DNA of 64,000 nt from SIG299 sp045593825 (GCA_045593825.1 JAZNXI010000177.1:1-64000), one strand, 5' to 3'. Positions 33,603-43,352 are shown, counted from the stretch's first letter. Numbers and translations are program-made. The notes: generated by a model not told the origin, from the sequence alone.

Positions 33603-34514
33603 ATGTGGCTTGTTTTTACACTTGTAACAACATTGTTATGGGGTGCGGCCGAATTATTCTACAAAAAAGGCTCCCACGAAGAAAGAAAGTATGATCATTT
33701 AAGAGTATGCGTATTGGTTGGTGCAGTAATGGGAATTCACGCACTACTTACATTGCTGACCTCTGATATCAACTATAACCCAATGAACCTCATTGCTTAC
33801 CTGCCGGTTTCTTTGTGCTATATCTTATCCATGGCCTGCTCCTTCTTTGGAATCCGCTTTATTGAGGAATCCTTAGCAGACCCGATTGAAAACACCGCCG
33901 GAGCCATGTGTTCCCTTTTGTGTGTTATTTTCCTCGGCGAAACTATTGCACCTTTGGTTTGGGTTGCCATCGGAATCATGTTAGTGGGTATTATCGGCGT
34001 CAGCTACACCGAAGGCAGTGCCGATGTAGACAGAAAGAAAAGACTTGGCAAGCGGCTAGCAATTGTTGCATTTTTAATGCCGTTCTGCTATGCATTCATT
34101 GATGCTTTGGGAAGCTTCCTTGATATCTTCTTCCTTGAGATGGAAACAAGTCCACTGATTGGTATCACAGAAGAAAATATCGAACTTGTGGCAAATATTT
34201 CCTATGAATTAACCTTTGCCATTGTTGGTTTAATTTTATTTATTTTCATGAAGCTGAAACGCGTTCCGTTTGAACTTCCAAAGCAGAAGGACAAAGCCAT
34301 TGCCGCTGTTTGCGAAACGGCAGGTCAGCTCACTTATGTATACGCCATGAGCGGAAACGGCGCCATTGCCGCACCAATCCTCTCCTGTGTATGTGTTGTC
34401 TCTTTACTTCTTTCCAGAATTTTCTTAAAAGAAAAGCTGACAAAGAAACAGTACCTGTTTATCGGCATCATTATCGTTGGTATTTTAATGCTTGCCGTAT
34501 TGGAGGGCGAATAA
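33603..34514 (+). CDS. DMT/EamA-family transporter
   Basis: A 303-residue, ten-helix transporter with two EamA-like halves; each half ends in the usual Glu/Gly-rich pattern (CVIFLGETIAPLVWVAIGIM in the first; LLLSRIFLKEKLTKKQYLFI in the second). It may export a metabolite or drug; the substrate is unknown. AGGAGG is present upstream. Single gene bounded by its promoter and a strong terminator. Confidence 0.88.
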   Translation: MWLVFTLVTTLLWGAAELFYKKGSHEERKYDHLRVCVLVGAVMGIHALLTLLTSDINYNPMNLIAYLPVSLCYILSMACSFFGIRFIEESLADPIENTAGAMCSLLCVIFLGETIAPLVWVAIGIMLVGIIGVSYTEGSADVDRKKRLGKRLAIVAFLMPFCYAFIDALGSFLDIFFLEMETSPLIGITEENIELVANISYELTFAIVGLILFIFMKLKRVPFELPKQKDKAIAAVCETAGQLTYVYAMSGNGAIAAPILSCVCVVSLLLSRIFLKEKLTKKQYLFIGIIIVGILMLAVLEGE

Positions 34515-34531
34515 AACTGATTGTATTACAT

Positions 34532-34577
34532 AAAAACCAGCTATGTACCCCACAAGTACATAGCTGGTTTCTTTTTG
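34532..34577. terminator. Bidirectional intrinsic terminator
   Basis: A perfect 15-bp stem (34534-34548 with 34556-34570) between convergent genes, followed by CTTTTT on plus and TTTT on minus. Confidence 0.88.
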
Positions 34578-34598
34578 GAAAGCTGCTTCCTGCTACGC

Positions 34599-37500
34599 TT
34601 ATTTAAATTGCTTGTATAATTTCAGATTCTTTTCATTGTTCCCGGCAAATAATATAAAGTAGTCTATCTGCGTTTCTTTTTCCGTGCAAATGTACTGTCC
34701 ATACACTCCCACACCGCAAAAGTAGGCGGTATCCTCCGCAGAAACCGAAATACCGTATCCCTTTCCGGAAAGCAGCAGCGGCATTCTCTTTTTCTTTCCG
34801 CCGATGGAAATATAGCGGGCTTTTCCGTTTACCTCTTCCAAATCCTCGTCGAGGATTCCCTTTGCAGATATTTTTTCACTCTTTGGCCATTCAAAATAAT
34901 TCCAGGTCTTTGAAACCTCCGGCTCTATCTGATGGGGTTCCTTGACCGATTCCTTGAACAAAAGTGCTCCCTTCGTATCCAGGAAACTGAGTGCTCCGCT
35001 CTTTTTCTCCATGCGGATGATGAGCTTTTTCGTGATAATTTCAAACATGCTCGGATTTTCCCTGGTAACAAACCGGGATATTTTCTCACCGGTATAGTTC
35101 CATTTTCCGGTCGAAAATGTATCTGCCTGCCCTCTGACAAACTGTACCCGCACAATCTCATCCGTAACCGGTGTTACCCGTAAGATTCCGTAATTGCTCA
35201 CAAACTCCACAAAGTCCTTGGACTTCTTGACCCAGCGCACACTACAGTCCGCCCTGCTGTGTCCCTTTGGCGTCAGTTTTTCTGTTTCCACCACGGAAGC
35301 AAACTGATATGGGGAAGTGTTAAGTTCTGCCTCGGGTTCCGGACCCGGTGCTTTTTTAACAGGTGCCGGCGTCACTGTTGTTTTTTCCGGCGTCCTTTGT
35401 GCCGGTGTTGCAGCCACTTTCGCCTGTGCTTTCTGTACCTCCGGTTTTGGCTGGTTCAGCCCGTACCGCTTGGTGGTACGCTCCAGGAACTTTGCCAGTT
35501 CATCCTGCTTTTCTTCTTCGGTCACCTTATAAATCACTCTTGGCGCCGCCGCACGCAGGGTATCCTTTGCACTTTCCAGCGACTGCAGTTTCTTTTCCTC
35601 CGATACCGGTGTGGCAATCAGGTCTGTTAAATCATTCAAATGCACCACTGCCAATTCGTGTAATGCTCTGGTGGCTGCCACATACAGAAGCTTTACGTAC
35701 TGGTCTTCCATCGGATAATGTTCCTTTGACGGATGATACAAAAGCACCGCATCAAATTCCAGACCCTTGGTATATTCCACCGGAAGCACCATAACACCTT
35801 CGTCAAATACTGCAGTTTCCGGATTACTATCCGCCACCTCTATCTTTTCGCCAAGCATTTTGGTTACCTGCTCCGCTTCTTTTGCATCAGCACAAATAAC
35901 CGCAATAGTTTCATGGCCTTCCTTTTTCCAGCCTTCGATTGTTTCTATCACCGCACGGTTCATGTCTTCTTCCGTATCATAACCCTTGGTGCTTACCGGG
36001 TTTCCGTGACGAAGAATCGGTTCTGCCGGATAAATGGAGAAGTTACCGTGTCGCAGAATTTCTGTGGCAAATTCCGATATTTCTACGGTGTTACGGTAGC
36101 TCTTTTTTAGAATACCGAAGTTGTCGTAATCGCCGGTAAGAATCAGTTTGCGCAAATCCTCCCAGTCATTTAAACCATAGCCGTAATGTATGTTCTGGGA
36201 AACGTCACCCATAATGGTGTAGGTACAACCTCTGAGGCAGTATGCCAGGGAACCGTAAACCATCATGCCGAAATCCTGAGCCTCATCAATGATGACATGG
36301 GACGCTTCCCGGATTGGATCGATTTCCTTAATCCTCTTGTAAAGATACGCCAGCGCCGCCAAATCATACACATCATATTTTCCGGGTTCCACAAATATCT
36401 GACTGTCCTTTGTCCTCTGGTCTTCTAGAAATTCTTCGTATACGTCAAACAAGGAACCCTTCCACTCATCCCTGCCGAAGTGAACCTTGCAGGTTCTGTT
36501 CAGCTCTTTTTTTTCTTCCGGTGTGTAGGATACCGACTTTCCGGTCAGTTCGTTTTCCAGCCTGCCCATCAGCCATTCGTTCAGGCCGTTGATTTTGGCC
36601 TGCACGGACATCTGTGGGTTGTTCTTTATATAATTTTCTATGGATTTCTGCTCTAAAAGAACTGCCTTGGTTTTTCCGATTATCACAGAATTTGCCGGAA
36701 TTGTCTTTTTTTCATATTCCGCACAGAAGGCTTCCAAATCGTGGAACCATGCATATTCGCCCTTCCGGTACGCTGCTTTGTTGGTTTCGTCCGTAGGAAC
36801 AATGCTGTATTTTTTATCATCCCAATCCTCATAAAGCAGGCGGACAAACAACTGCTCCATGGTCATCTGGGAAACGCCGTATACATCCAACTCCGGCAAT
36901 ACTCCGGTAATGTAATTTAACAAGATGCGGTTACTTCCCACGATGTAAAAATCCACCGGACGGAATTGTTCATAGTTGTACAAAATATAGGAAATACGGT
37001 GCATAGCCACGGTTGTTTTTCCGGAACCGGCCACGCCCTGTACAATCAAATTCGTTCTTGGAGACCTGCGGATAATAGCGTTCTGCTCCTTTTGGATAGT
37101 ACCGATAATTTCACCCAGTACCGCCTTTTTGCTCTTTGCCAGACATTTGGTAAGAAGCTCATCGTTTGCCACCACGTCCGAGTCAAAAAAGTCTACCAGC
37201 TTGTCATTTTCAATTTCGTAGGTACGCTTCCGGAGCAAATCAATTTCATGGACTTTGGTCTCGTTTTCTACCGTATCCTTTACTTCGTATGTACAATTGC
37301 CCAAGGCGTTTTCATAATACACCGATGCCATGGGCGCCCGCCAGTCAATGACCAGCTGCTCCACCCCGTCCGGCGAAATGCCCACACGGCCTACATAATA
37401 GGATTCCGATTCCGAAACACCTGCATCCTTAAAATCAATTCTTCCAAAGTACGGCTTTTTACGTGCCTTGATGCAGCGGAGTAAATCCCGCTTGCTTTCC

Positions 37501-37697
37501 TGAAACAAGGCTTCCGTATTGTGCCATAGGGCGAGCACTTCTTTGTCTTTGGTGTTGTAAGATTCCAACATATCCTGCAACTGCTCCGACAATCCCTTCT
37601 GGTGCCCTTCCGCCCGATCCAGGTTGTCCTGTGCCACTGCCAGTATTTTCTTTAGCTGCTGTTCTTCCACTTCCCTGCTAGTACCGAATACCTTCAT
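34599..37697 (-). CDS. HelD-like helicase with C-terminal GH31-type domain
   Basis: A 1032-residue protein starting at 37697 (AAGGAG 8 nt upstream; 13 extra codons upstream have no site). Residues 1-735 match HelD, the UvrD-like motor that frees stalled RNA polymerase: N-terminal coiled-coil arm, Walker A GVAGSGKTT (221-229), Walker B IIDEAQD (ending at 475), KSYRNTVEISEFA, and YVAATRALHELAVV. A Pro/Ala/Lys-rich linker (about 748-807) leads to a beta-rich domain (808-1032) resembling the N-terminal domain of GH31 glucosidases (NYGILRVTPVTDEIVRVQF; PLLLSGKGYGISVS; IDYFILFAG then KLYKQF at the end), with no catalytic barrel. This domain is not part of known HelD proteins. Confidence 0.85.
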   Translation of the reverse strand: MKVFGTSREVEEQQLKKILAVAQDNLDRAEGHQKGLSEQLQDMLESYNTKDKEVLALWHNTEALFQESKRDLLRCIKARKKPYFGRIDFKDAGVSESESYYVGRVGISPDGVEQLVIDWRAPMASVYYENALGNCTYEVKDTVENETKVHEIDLLRKRTYEIENDKLVDFFDSDVVANDELLTKCLAKSKKAVLGEIIGTIQKEQNAIIRRSPRTNLIVQGVAGSGKTTVAMHRISYILYNYEQFRPVDFYIVGSNRILLNYITGVLPELDVYGVSQMTMEQLFVRLLYEDWDDKKYSIVPTDETNKAAYRKGEYAWFHDLEAFCAEYEKKTIPANSVIIGKTKAVLLEQKSIENYIKNNPQMSVQAKINGLNEWLMGRLENELTGKSVSYTPEEKKELNRTCKVHFGRDEWKGSLFDVYEEFLEDQRTKDSQIFVEPGKYDVYDLAALAYLYKRIKEIDPIREASHVIIDEAQDFGMMVYGSLAYCLRGCTYTIMGDVSQNIHYGYGLNDWEDLRKLILTGDYDNFGILKKSYRNTVEISEFATEILRHGNFSIYPAEPILRHGNPVSTKGYDTEEDMNRAVIETIEGWKKEGHETIAVICADAKEAEQVTKMLGEKIEVADSNPETAVFDEGVMVLPVEYTKGLEFDAVLLYHPSKEHYPMEDQYVKLLYVAATRALHELAVVHLNDLTDLIATPVSEEKKLQSLESAKDTLRAAAPRVIYKVTEEEKQDELAKFLERTTKRYGLNQPKPEVQKAQAKVAATPAQRTPEKTTVTPAPVKKAPGPEPEAELNTSPYQFASVVETEKLTPKGHSRADCSVRWVKKSKDFVEFVSNYGILRVTPVTDEIVRVQFVRGQADTFSTGKWNYTGEKISRFVTRENPSMFEIITKKLIIRMEKKSGALSFLDTKGALLFKESVKEPHQIEPEVSKTWNYFEWPKSEKISAKGILDEDLEEVNGKARYISIGGKKKRMPLLLSGKGYGISVSAEDTAYFCGVGVYGQYICTEKETQIDYFILFAGNNEKNLKLYKQFK

Positions 37698-37791
37698 TTG
37701 GCTGTTCTCCTTCTCTTGGTTGCTTTTCGTGCTCATCCCTACACTGTTTCTTTGCTACGAAAACAATTTTAACATTTTTTATAAAAAAGTA

Positions 37792-37866
37792 TAGACTTGT
37801 TTTTCAAAATGTTGTATAATGCATAATTAGGTGTGCCTATAAGATAGACACACCTAATTTTTATTT
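37792..37866 (+). other. Plus-strand promoter-like site and hairpin after rlmH
   Basis: TAGACT, a 17-nt spacer and a perfect TATAAT (37815-37820) point toward the 3' end of rlmH, and an 11-bp inverted repeat (37825-37835 with 37849-37859) followed by TTTTTATTT lies directly downstream. Read on the minus strand, the same hairpin follows the rlmH stop but lacks a T tract. It is either a very short transcript or chance AT-rich matches. Confidence 0.35.
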
Positions 37867-38340
37867 ATGATACGGTTCACCCATCATAATCCGGTAACTT
37901 CTGTAGATTTGCTCCAGCAACACCACTCTCATGAGCTGATGCGGGAATGTCATTCTAGAAAAGCTGAGCAGGAAATCTGCCCTTTTATTTACACACTCCG
38001 CAAGTCCCAAAGACCCTCCAATGACAAATACAATATGACTGGTACCACGTACGCCGAGCTCATTGATTTTATCAGACAATTCCTCTGAAGTAAGCTGCTT
38101 TCCTAAAATAGCCAACACGCAGACATATGCATCATCCGGGATATATTTCATCAAGCGCTCTGCTTCCTTTTGCTTTATCTGCTCTTCCAGTGCTTCAGAG
38201 GCGCCGTCCGGCGTCTTTTCGTCTGCTACTTCGATAATTTCCAGTTTACAATATCTGGATAAACGCTTGGAATATTCCTCGATGGCACCGGTGAAGTATT
38301 TTTCTTTAATTTTTCCTACACATAAAACTGTAATTTTCAT
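37861..38340 (-). CDS. rlmH: RlmH, 23S rRNA pseudouridine(1915) N3-methyltransferase
   Basis: A 159-residue SPOUT methyltransferase with the knot motifs HIVFVIGGSLG and SFSRMTFPHQLMRVVLLEQI, and the C-terminal YRIMMGEPYHK. It methylates pseudouridine 1915 in helix 69 of 23S rRNA. Length and both ends match the family. Last gene of the rex-to-rlmH cluster, 59 bp after the CNNM gene. Confidence 0.96.
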   Translation of the reverse strand: MKITVLCVGKIKEKYFTGAIEEYSKRLSRYCKLEIIEVADEKTPDGASEALEEQIKQKEAERLMKYIPDDAYVCVLAILGKQLTSEELSDKINELGVRGTSHIVFVIGGSLGLAECVNKRADFLLSFSRMTFPHQLMRVVLLEQIYRSYRIMMGEPYHK

Positions 38341-38399
38341 AACTTCTCCTATAAATCAGGGCATGAATTGCTTCATGCCCCGTAATATAATCTATCTAA

Positions 38400-39749
38400 T
38401 TATTCTTCCACTTCCTCAGAAGCTTCTTCCTCCGGAAGCACGGTCACTCTTGCCAAAGTAACCATCTTATTCTTTACTTCCACGATATCAATCTGACAGC
38501 CCTGATAGGTCATAGTAAACTGCTCGCCCTCGGTTGGAATATGTCCAAGTGCGGAAACAATAAGACCGTTGAGGGTTTCAAAGTCTTCACTGGTAATCTC
38601 ATGCCCCATATCTTCGGACAAATCTGCCAGTGTGGTAACACCCTTTACCAGATAAACATTTTCAGCTTCGGAAACCATATCATCTTCTTCCTGGTCGTAC
38701 TCGTCCTGAATATCACCAACAATTTCTTCCAAGATGTCCTCTAAGGTAACCAGACCTGCTGTCTGACCATATTCATCAATGGCAAGCGCCATATGGAACT
38801 TCTTTTTCTGCATGTTTTCAAGCAGTACGTCAATGCCCTGGGTATCCGGTACAAAAAACGGTTTTCTGGTGATGCTGCGAACTTTGCGCTGCTTCATTTT
38901 TGCCGCATTGCCGGACATATATACCTTTAACGCATCCTTTAAATGCACAATACCGATGATGTTTTCCACCGACTCTTCGTAAACCGGAAATCTGGAATAA
39001 ATTTCATTTAGCATGAACTTCATGGCTTCTTCCAGGTTCCAGTCGGCATCCACGGCAACCATACCGGTGCGGTGGGTCATGATATCTTTTACTTCTTTGT
39101 CATCAAATTCGAAGATGTTTTGAATCATTTCCACTTCGTCAGTATCCAAAACGCCGCTTTCTCCGGCTTCTTCCACGGTGGAAATAATGTCTTCTTCGGT
39201 TACTACTTCTTCTAACTCGGAAGCTTTAATATGAAATAATTTTAAAATTCCTATGGTAATCGTCTCAATCAGCCATGCAATAGGATTTAAGACAGTTATA
39301 AATAATCTAAGCAATCCGGCCAGTGCAAAGGAAAAAACCTCGGCATGCTTAAAGGCTAACTTTTTAGGAAGCTTAATAGCCAAAAGCTCAATAAGCATTA
39401 CTGTCAGCAGAGTTATCAGCACAAGGGCCACCACAGTTAAAACCGCATGACCTGATTCCCCGAAAGCTTTCTGCAAAAGTTCCTTGAAATACGGCAGAAA
39501 ATACACATAGTACACCACTGCCATGCCGGAAACTGTTATTAAACGCAGTAAATCCGTTACGGTTATGTAGCGGCGATGGCGTTCCAACAAAGAAATTACC
39601 CTCTTTGCTTTTGCATCGCCTTCCTCCAGCCGTTTTTCCACAGCTGCTTCACTGACATTTTCAAAGGCTGTTACCATTGCCTCTACGATTGCATTTAAAA
39701 TTACTAAACTAACCAGCCATATCACTCCACATATGGGGAGACCGTCCAT
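38400..39749 (-). CDS. CNNM/CorC-family membrane protein with CBS domains (first copy)
   Basis: A 449-residue protein: CNNM (DUF21) membrane domain of four helices (about 1-175), an acidic linker (EDIISTVEEAGESGVLDTDE), two CBS domains (from DIMTHRTGMVAVD to LVTLEDILEEIVGDIQDE) and a CorC_HlyC domain at the end. CNNM/CorC proteins export Mg2+; some are annotated as hemolysins without evidence. The start at 39749 has AGGAGG upstream. A paralogue is encoded at 62203. Confidence 0.9.
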   Translation of the reverse strand: MDGLPICGVIWLVSLVILNAIVEAMVTAFENVSEAAVEKRLEEGDAKAKRVISLLERHRRYITVTDLLRLITVSGMAVVYYVYFLPYFKELLQKAFGESGHAVLTVVALVLITLLTVMLIELLAIKLPKKLAFKHAEVFSFALAGLLRLFITVLNPIAWLIETITIGILKLFHIKASELEEVVTEEDIISTVEEAGESGVLDTDEVEMIQNIFEFDDKEVKDIMTHRTGMVAVDADWNLEEAMKFMLNEIYSRFPVYEESVENIIGIVHLKDALKVYMSGNAAKMKQRKVRSITRKPFFVPDTQGIDVLLENMQKKKFHMALAIDEYGQTAGLVTLEDILEEIVGDIQDEYDQEEDDMVSEAENVYLVKGVTTLADLSEDMGHEITSEDFETLNGLIVSALGHIPTEGEQFTMTYQGCQIDIVEVKNKMVTLARVTVLPEEEASEEVEE

Positions 39750-39798
39750 AAAAATAATCCTCCTTTGTTTTTGCTCACTTTTCGTAAAATCCCCAGGA

Positions 39799-40143
39799 TT
39801 ATGTATCCAGCGCAAAACTGATGAGTAACGCCTGATTCACGCTTGACAGAATCTCCTGGTCAAGATGACAAACTTTTTCCCGGAGTCTTGATTTATCAAT
39901 TGTCCGGACCTGCTCTAATAATATCACAGAATCTTTTTCGATTCCATATCTTTTTGATAATTCAATATGGGTTGGCAGCTTTGCCTTATGCATTTTGCTT
40001 GTGATTGCTGCCACAATCACCGTTGGGCTGTGCCGGTTTCCTACGTCATTTTGTACAACGAGCACCGGCCGGATACCGCCCTGTTCCGACCCAATCACCG
40101 GTCTTAAATCCGCATAATAAATATCTCCTCTTCGAATAACCAC
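39799..40143 (-). CDS. mazF: MazF/NdoA-type endoribonuclease without visible antitoxin
   Basis: A 114-residue PemK/MazF protein with RRGDIYYADLRPVIGSEQGG, RPVLVVQNDVGN and VILLEQVRTIDKSRL, the conserved blocks of the B. subtilis NdoA (EndoA) type that cuts mRNA at short motifs. GTG start, GGAG upstream. In B. subtilis the antitoxin gene ndoAI sits between alr and ndoA; here only 99 bp separate alr and this gene, too short for an antitoxin, and none is found nearby. It may be neutralised by a distant protein or act as a regulated housekeeping RNase. Confidence 0.93.
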   Translation of the reverse strand: MVIRRGDIYYADLRPVIGSEQGGIRPVLVVQNDVGNRHSPTVIVAAITSKMHKAKLPTHIELSKRYGIEKDSVILLEQVRTIDKSRLREKVCHLDQEILSSVNQALLISFALDT

Positions 40144-40242
40144 TGAAATTCACGCTCCGTTTTTGGTTCTAGCAGCCTGCTGATGTTCCTAGTATTTCCT
40201 GCTTTTTCCTCACGTATTCTGTTTCTTTCAGTGTTTTACCGG

Positions 40243-41415
40243 CTATTCTCTCGGAAGAAAACTTACTATTTCGACAATTTTTCCGTCACGGTAGTAAATG
40301 CGCGGAACACGTTTGCTGATATCGCATACCACTTCGTAATGGAAGGAGTTACCTACGGTAGCACCGATTTCTTCTGCGGAAATGAAATCATCACCGTCTC
40401 TGCCGAGTAACGTTACCACGTCACCCTGCTTTGCCTCCGGAATATCCGTTACGTCCACCATACACTGGTCCATACAGATGCGGCCGAGAATCGGGGCGGA
40501 TTTTCCGTGAATCAACACGCGGCCTGCATTGGAAAGCCCCCTTGGATAACCGTCGCCATAGCCTACGGAAAGGGTTGCTACCCTGGTTTCCTTTTCTGTT
40601 ACATAAGTGCCGCTGTAGCTGATACCTACTCCCGCAGGTAATGTTTTAATATATGCAATATGGGTTTTTACTTCCATGGCCGGAACCACAGGCATACGGT
40701 CTTTGGTAACCTCATCCGTAGGGTACATACCATACATGGTGACGCCAAAGCGGACCATATCCAGATCTCCCTCCGGAATATCAATAATTCCGGCACTGTT
40801 ACACACATGCTTGCAAGGAATGATAATTCCTCTTGCCTCCAGTGCCTCCGCAAAATCCATATATTTCTTTAACTGATTTTTTGCAAAGGTTTTATCGGTT
40901 TCATCTGCCTTGGAAAAATGGGTAAACATTCCCAGGATTTCCACGTTGGAAAGCTTAGCGATTTTTTCAATATCTGCAAGGCTTTCCCCACAGCAGGCAT
41001 AACCGATACGGCTCATGCCGGTATCCAATTTAATATGCACCTTTGCAGTTTTATTTAATTTCTTTGCGATTTCATTATACTTTTCTGCAATTTCTGACTG
41101 GAACACCGCCATGGTAATATCGTAACGGATAGCCAATTCTGCCATTTCCGGTGCAGTATAGCCAAGGATGACAATCGGCTTGGTAAGCCCTGCCTTACGC
41201 AGTTCCACGCCTTCCTCCGGCATAGACACACCATACACCTCCACCAGGTCCTCAATGGCACGGGCCACCGGTACTGCCCCATGGCCGTAGGCATCCGCCT
41301 TTACCACACCCATCATTTTGGTGCCGGCGGGAAGTAACGCACGGCCGCTCTTTATGTTATCCCGGATAGCATCCAGGGAAATGTTTGCACAAACGCGAAA
41401 ATACTCTTGTTTCAA
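40243..41415 (-). CDS. alr: Alanine racemase
   Basis: A 390-residue PLP-dependent racemase supplying D-Ala for peptidoglycan. PLP Lys39 is in MGVVKADAYGHG, the second catalytic Tyr in GVGISYSGTY, and the substrate region is LSVGYGDGYPRGLSN and GRICMDQCMVDVT. Length is normal. Part of the rex-acpS-nnr-alr cluster, 24 bp after nnr. Confidence 0.96.
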   Translation of the reverse strand: MKQEYFRVCANISLDAIRDNIKSGRALLPAGTKMMGVVKADAYGHGAVPVARAIEDLVEVYGVSMPEEGVELRKAGLTKPIVILGYTAPEMAELAIRYDITMAVFQSEIAEKYNEIAKKLNKTAKVHIKLDTGMSRIGYACCGESLADIEKIAKLSNVEILGMFTHFSKADETDKTFAKNQLKKYMDFAEALEARGIIIPCKHVCNSAGIIDIPEGDLDMVRFGVTMYGMYPTDEVTKDRMPVVPAMEVKTHIAYIKTLPAGVGISYSGTYVTEKETRVATLSVGYGDGYPRGLSNAGRVLIHGKSAPILGRICMDQCMVDVTDIPEAKQGDVVTLLGRDGDDFISAEEIGATVGNSFHYEVVCDISKRVPRIYYRDGKIVEIVSFLPRE

Positions 41416-41439
41416 AATAGATTATTCCTTTCCGGTAAA

Positions 41440-42984
41440 TTAGGCATCCTGCAACAGTTCAGGAATTGCCTCCAGGATGTCACTGGCCAACATGGAGCGG
41501 GCGCCTTTCTTTTTTGCTGCCACATCTCCTGCCAGACCATGAAGATAGCAACCAGACATAGCTGCCATTTTTGGCGCCTCTCCCTGGGCAAGCAGACCTG
41601 CAATCATGCCTGCCAGCACGTCACCGCTGCCTGCGGTTGCCATGCCGTCGTTTCCGCTTACGTTGATGTAATCGGAACTGCCGAAGGAGACAATGGTTCT
41701 GACATCTTTTTTTACATAAATCAAATCATTATTATACGTGCAGGACGCACTGCTGTCAATAAGGCAACCCACTAAATCTGCCAAAGGAATTCCGGTTAAT
41801 ACGGATAATTCCTTTTTATGCGGGGTCAGAATGGTTTCGGCCGGAAGTAGCTTCGCCAGATAGCGGATTCTTCCTTCCACTCCTTCCTCTACAGGGACTT
41901 TTTCGGAAATCATACGGGAAATAATATTTAATCCGTCTGCATCCACCACAAGAGGTACCTTGCATTCACAAATAACATAATTTACAATTCGAGCACTCAT
42001 GGCAGACAATCCAAGCCCCGGACCGAGAACAATTACACTTGCCCAGGATACAGCCTCACGGATAGCCTCGATATCTGCTTCGGAAATGCCATCCTCCAAA
42101 GTTTCATAGGTTGTTAAGATTGCTTCCGGAATCTGCCGCTGTAAAATCTCTCGATTTTCATTAGCAGTTAATATACGCACCAGACCGGAGCCCATACGGT
42201 ACGCTGCCGTAGCCGCAAAATACGCCGCGCCGGACATGTTTTTCGACCCTGCAATTACTAAAACCTTTCCGTAAGTTCCCTTATTGGAATTTTTCTGACG
42301 GAGCGGAAGCAATGCCTTTGGTTCTTCGTCAAAATAAAATCTGGTAGGAGCTTCTGTAAGGCCGCCCATTGCAAAGCCGATGTCTTCCACGTATACTTTG
42401 CCCGCACATTCGGACCCCGGAAACAAAAGACATCCAACCTTCTGATAGCCAAAGGTTACCGTGACATCTGCATTTACAGCAATGCCAAGTACTTTGCCGT
42501 CGTCGGCACTGACTCCGGAAGGAATATCCACTGCTACAACCTTAGCGTTAGTTTTATTGATTTCTTCCACTACTTTACGGAATTCTCCTGCAACAGTTCT
42601 TGTTAATCCAATGCCAAACAATGCATCAACAATAACAGTATATTCTTCCCACTGCACTTTGCGAAGCATTGGGACACCGATTTTTTTTGCAATCTTTAAC
42701 TGCTGCTTTGTTTCTTTGGTGGCACGGTCTCTTTCTCCCACCATAAAAATTGCTACCTTGTAGCCTTCCATAAATAAAATTCTGGCAGCTGCGATACCGT
42801 CGCCACCATTGTTACCGTACCCACAGACTGCCAGAATAGTATCCTTTTCGGAACACAATTCCTTTGTATGACGCACCACCGCCATAGCAGCCTTTTCCAT
42901 TAGAACCATGGACGGAATGCCCACGTTATCTATGGTGTACCGGTCTATTGCTTTCATCTGACCCGAACCAAGTGCGTATTTCAT
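41440..42984 (-). CDS. nnr: Bifunctional NAD(P)H-hydrate epimerase/dehydratase
   Basis: A 514-residue fusion. Residues 1-215 are the YjeF_N epimerase (VCGYGNNGGDGIAAARI; VVAVDIPSGVSADDGK) and residues 225-514 the ribokinase-like ADP-dependent dehydratase (GKVLVIAGSKNMSGAAYFAA; ATAGSGDVLAGMIAGLLAQG). Together they repair hydrated NADH and NADPH. Eight bp after acpS. Confidence 0.95.
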   Translation of the reverse strand: MKYALGSGQMKAIDRYTIDNVGIPSMVLMEKAAMAVVRHTKELCSEKDTILAVCGYGNNGGDGIAAARILFMEGYKVAIFMVGERDRATKETKQQLKIAKKIGVPMLRKVQWEEYTVIVDALFGIGLTRTVAGEFRKVVEEINKTNAKVVAVDIPSGVSADDGKVLGIAVNADVTVTFGYQKVGCLLFPGSECAGKVYVEDIGFAMGGLTEAPTRFYFDEEPKALLPLRQKNSNKGTYGKVLVIAGSKNMSGAAYFAATAAYRMGSGLVRILTANENREILQRQIPEAILTTYETLEDGISEADIEAIREAVSWASVIVLGPGLGLSAMSARIVNYVICECKVPLVVDADGLNIISRMISEKVPVEEGVEGRIRYLAKLLPAETILTPHKKELSVLTGIPLADLVGCLIDSSASCTYNNDLIYVKKDVRTIVSFGSSDYINVSGNDGMATAGSGDVLAGMIAGLLAQGEAPKMAAMSGCYLHGLAGDVAAKKKGARSMLASDILEAIPELLQDA

Positions 42985-42992
42985 TTTACTTT

Positions 42993-43352
42993 TTAAACCT
43001 CCATAACCACATAACCAATCGCATATTCCTTTGTATTGGATATGGACACATGAATTTGCAGAATCCCTGCAGCTGCGGCCTGCTCCTTTGCCGGACCGTG
43101 AAGCACCACATACGGCTTGCCGGAAGGCTCCCTTAGTACTTCAATATCTATAGCAGAGATTTTACCGAATCCGGTGCCGAAGGCCTTTACCACCGACTCC
43201 TTTACAGCAAAATTCCCGGCCGCTCTTTGGGCATTTTCTGCAATTAACTGTTGTTCCTGTTCTGTATATATTTTTTTTCGGAACGACTCTTTTTCGTAAG
43301 CCCGCTTTACACGCTCCACCTCAATTAAATCAGTTCCGATGCCGTAAATCAT
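42993..43352 (-). CDS. acpS: Holo-[acyl-carrier-protein] synthase
   Basis: A 119-residue AcpS that moves 4'-phosphopantetheine from CoA to acyl carrier protein. It begins MIYGIGTDLIEVERVKRAY with Mg-binding Asp8 and has the second block AGNFAVKESVVKAFGTGFG and HVSISNTKEYAIGYVV. The start at 43352 overlaps the rex stop by 4 bp (ATGA); the longer frame reads through rex and is rejected. Confidence 0.95.
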   Translation of the reverse strand: MIYGIGTDLIEVERVKRAYEKESFRKKIYTEQEQQLIAENAQRAAGNFAVKESVVKAFGTGFGKISAIDIEVLREPSGKPYVVLHGPAKEQAAAAGILQIHVSISNTKEYAIGYVVMEV

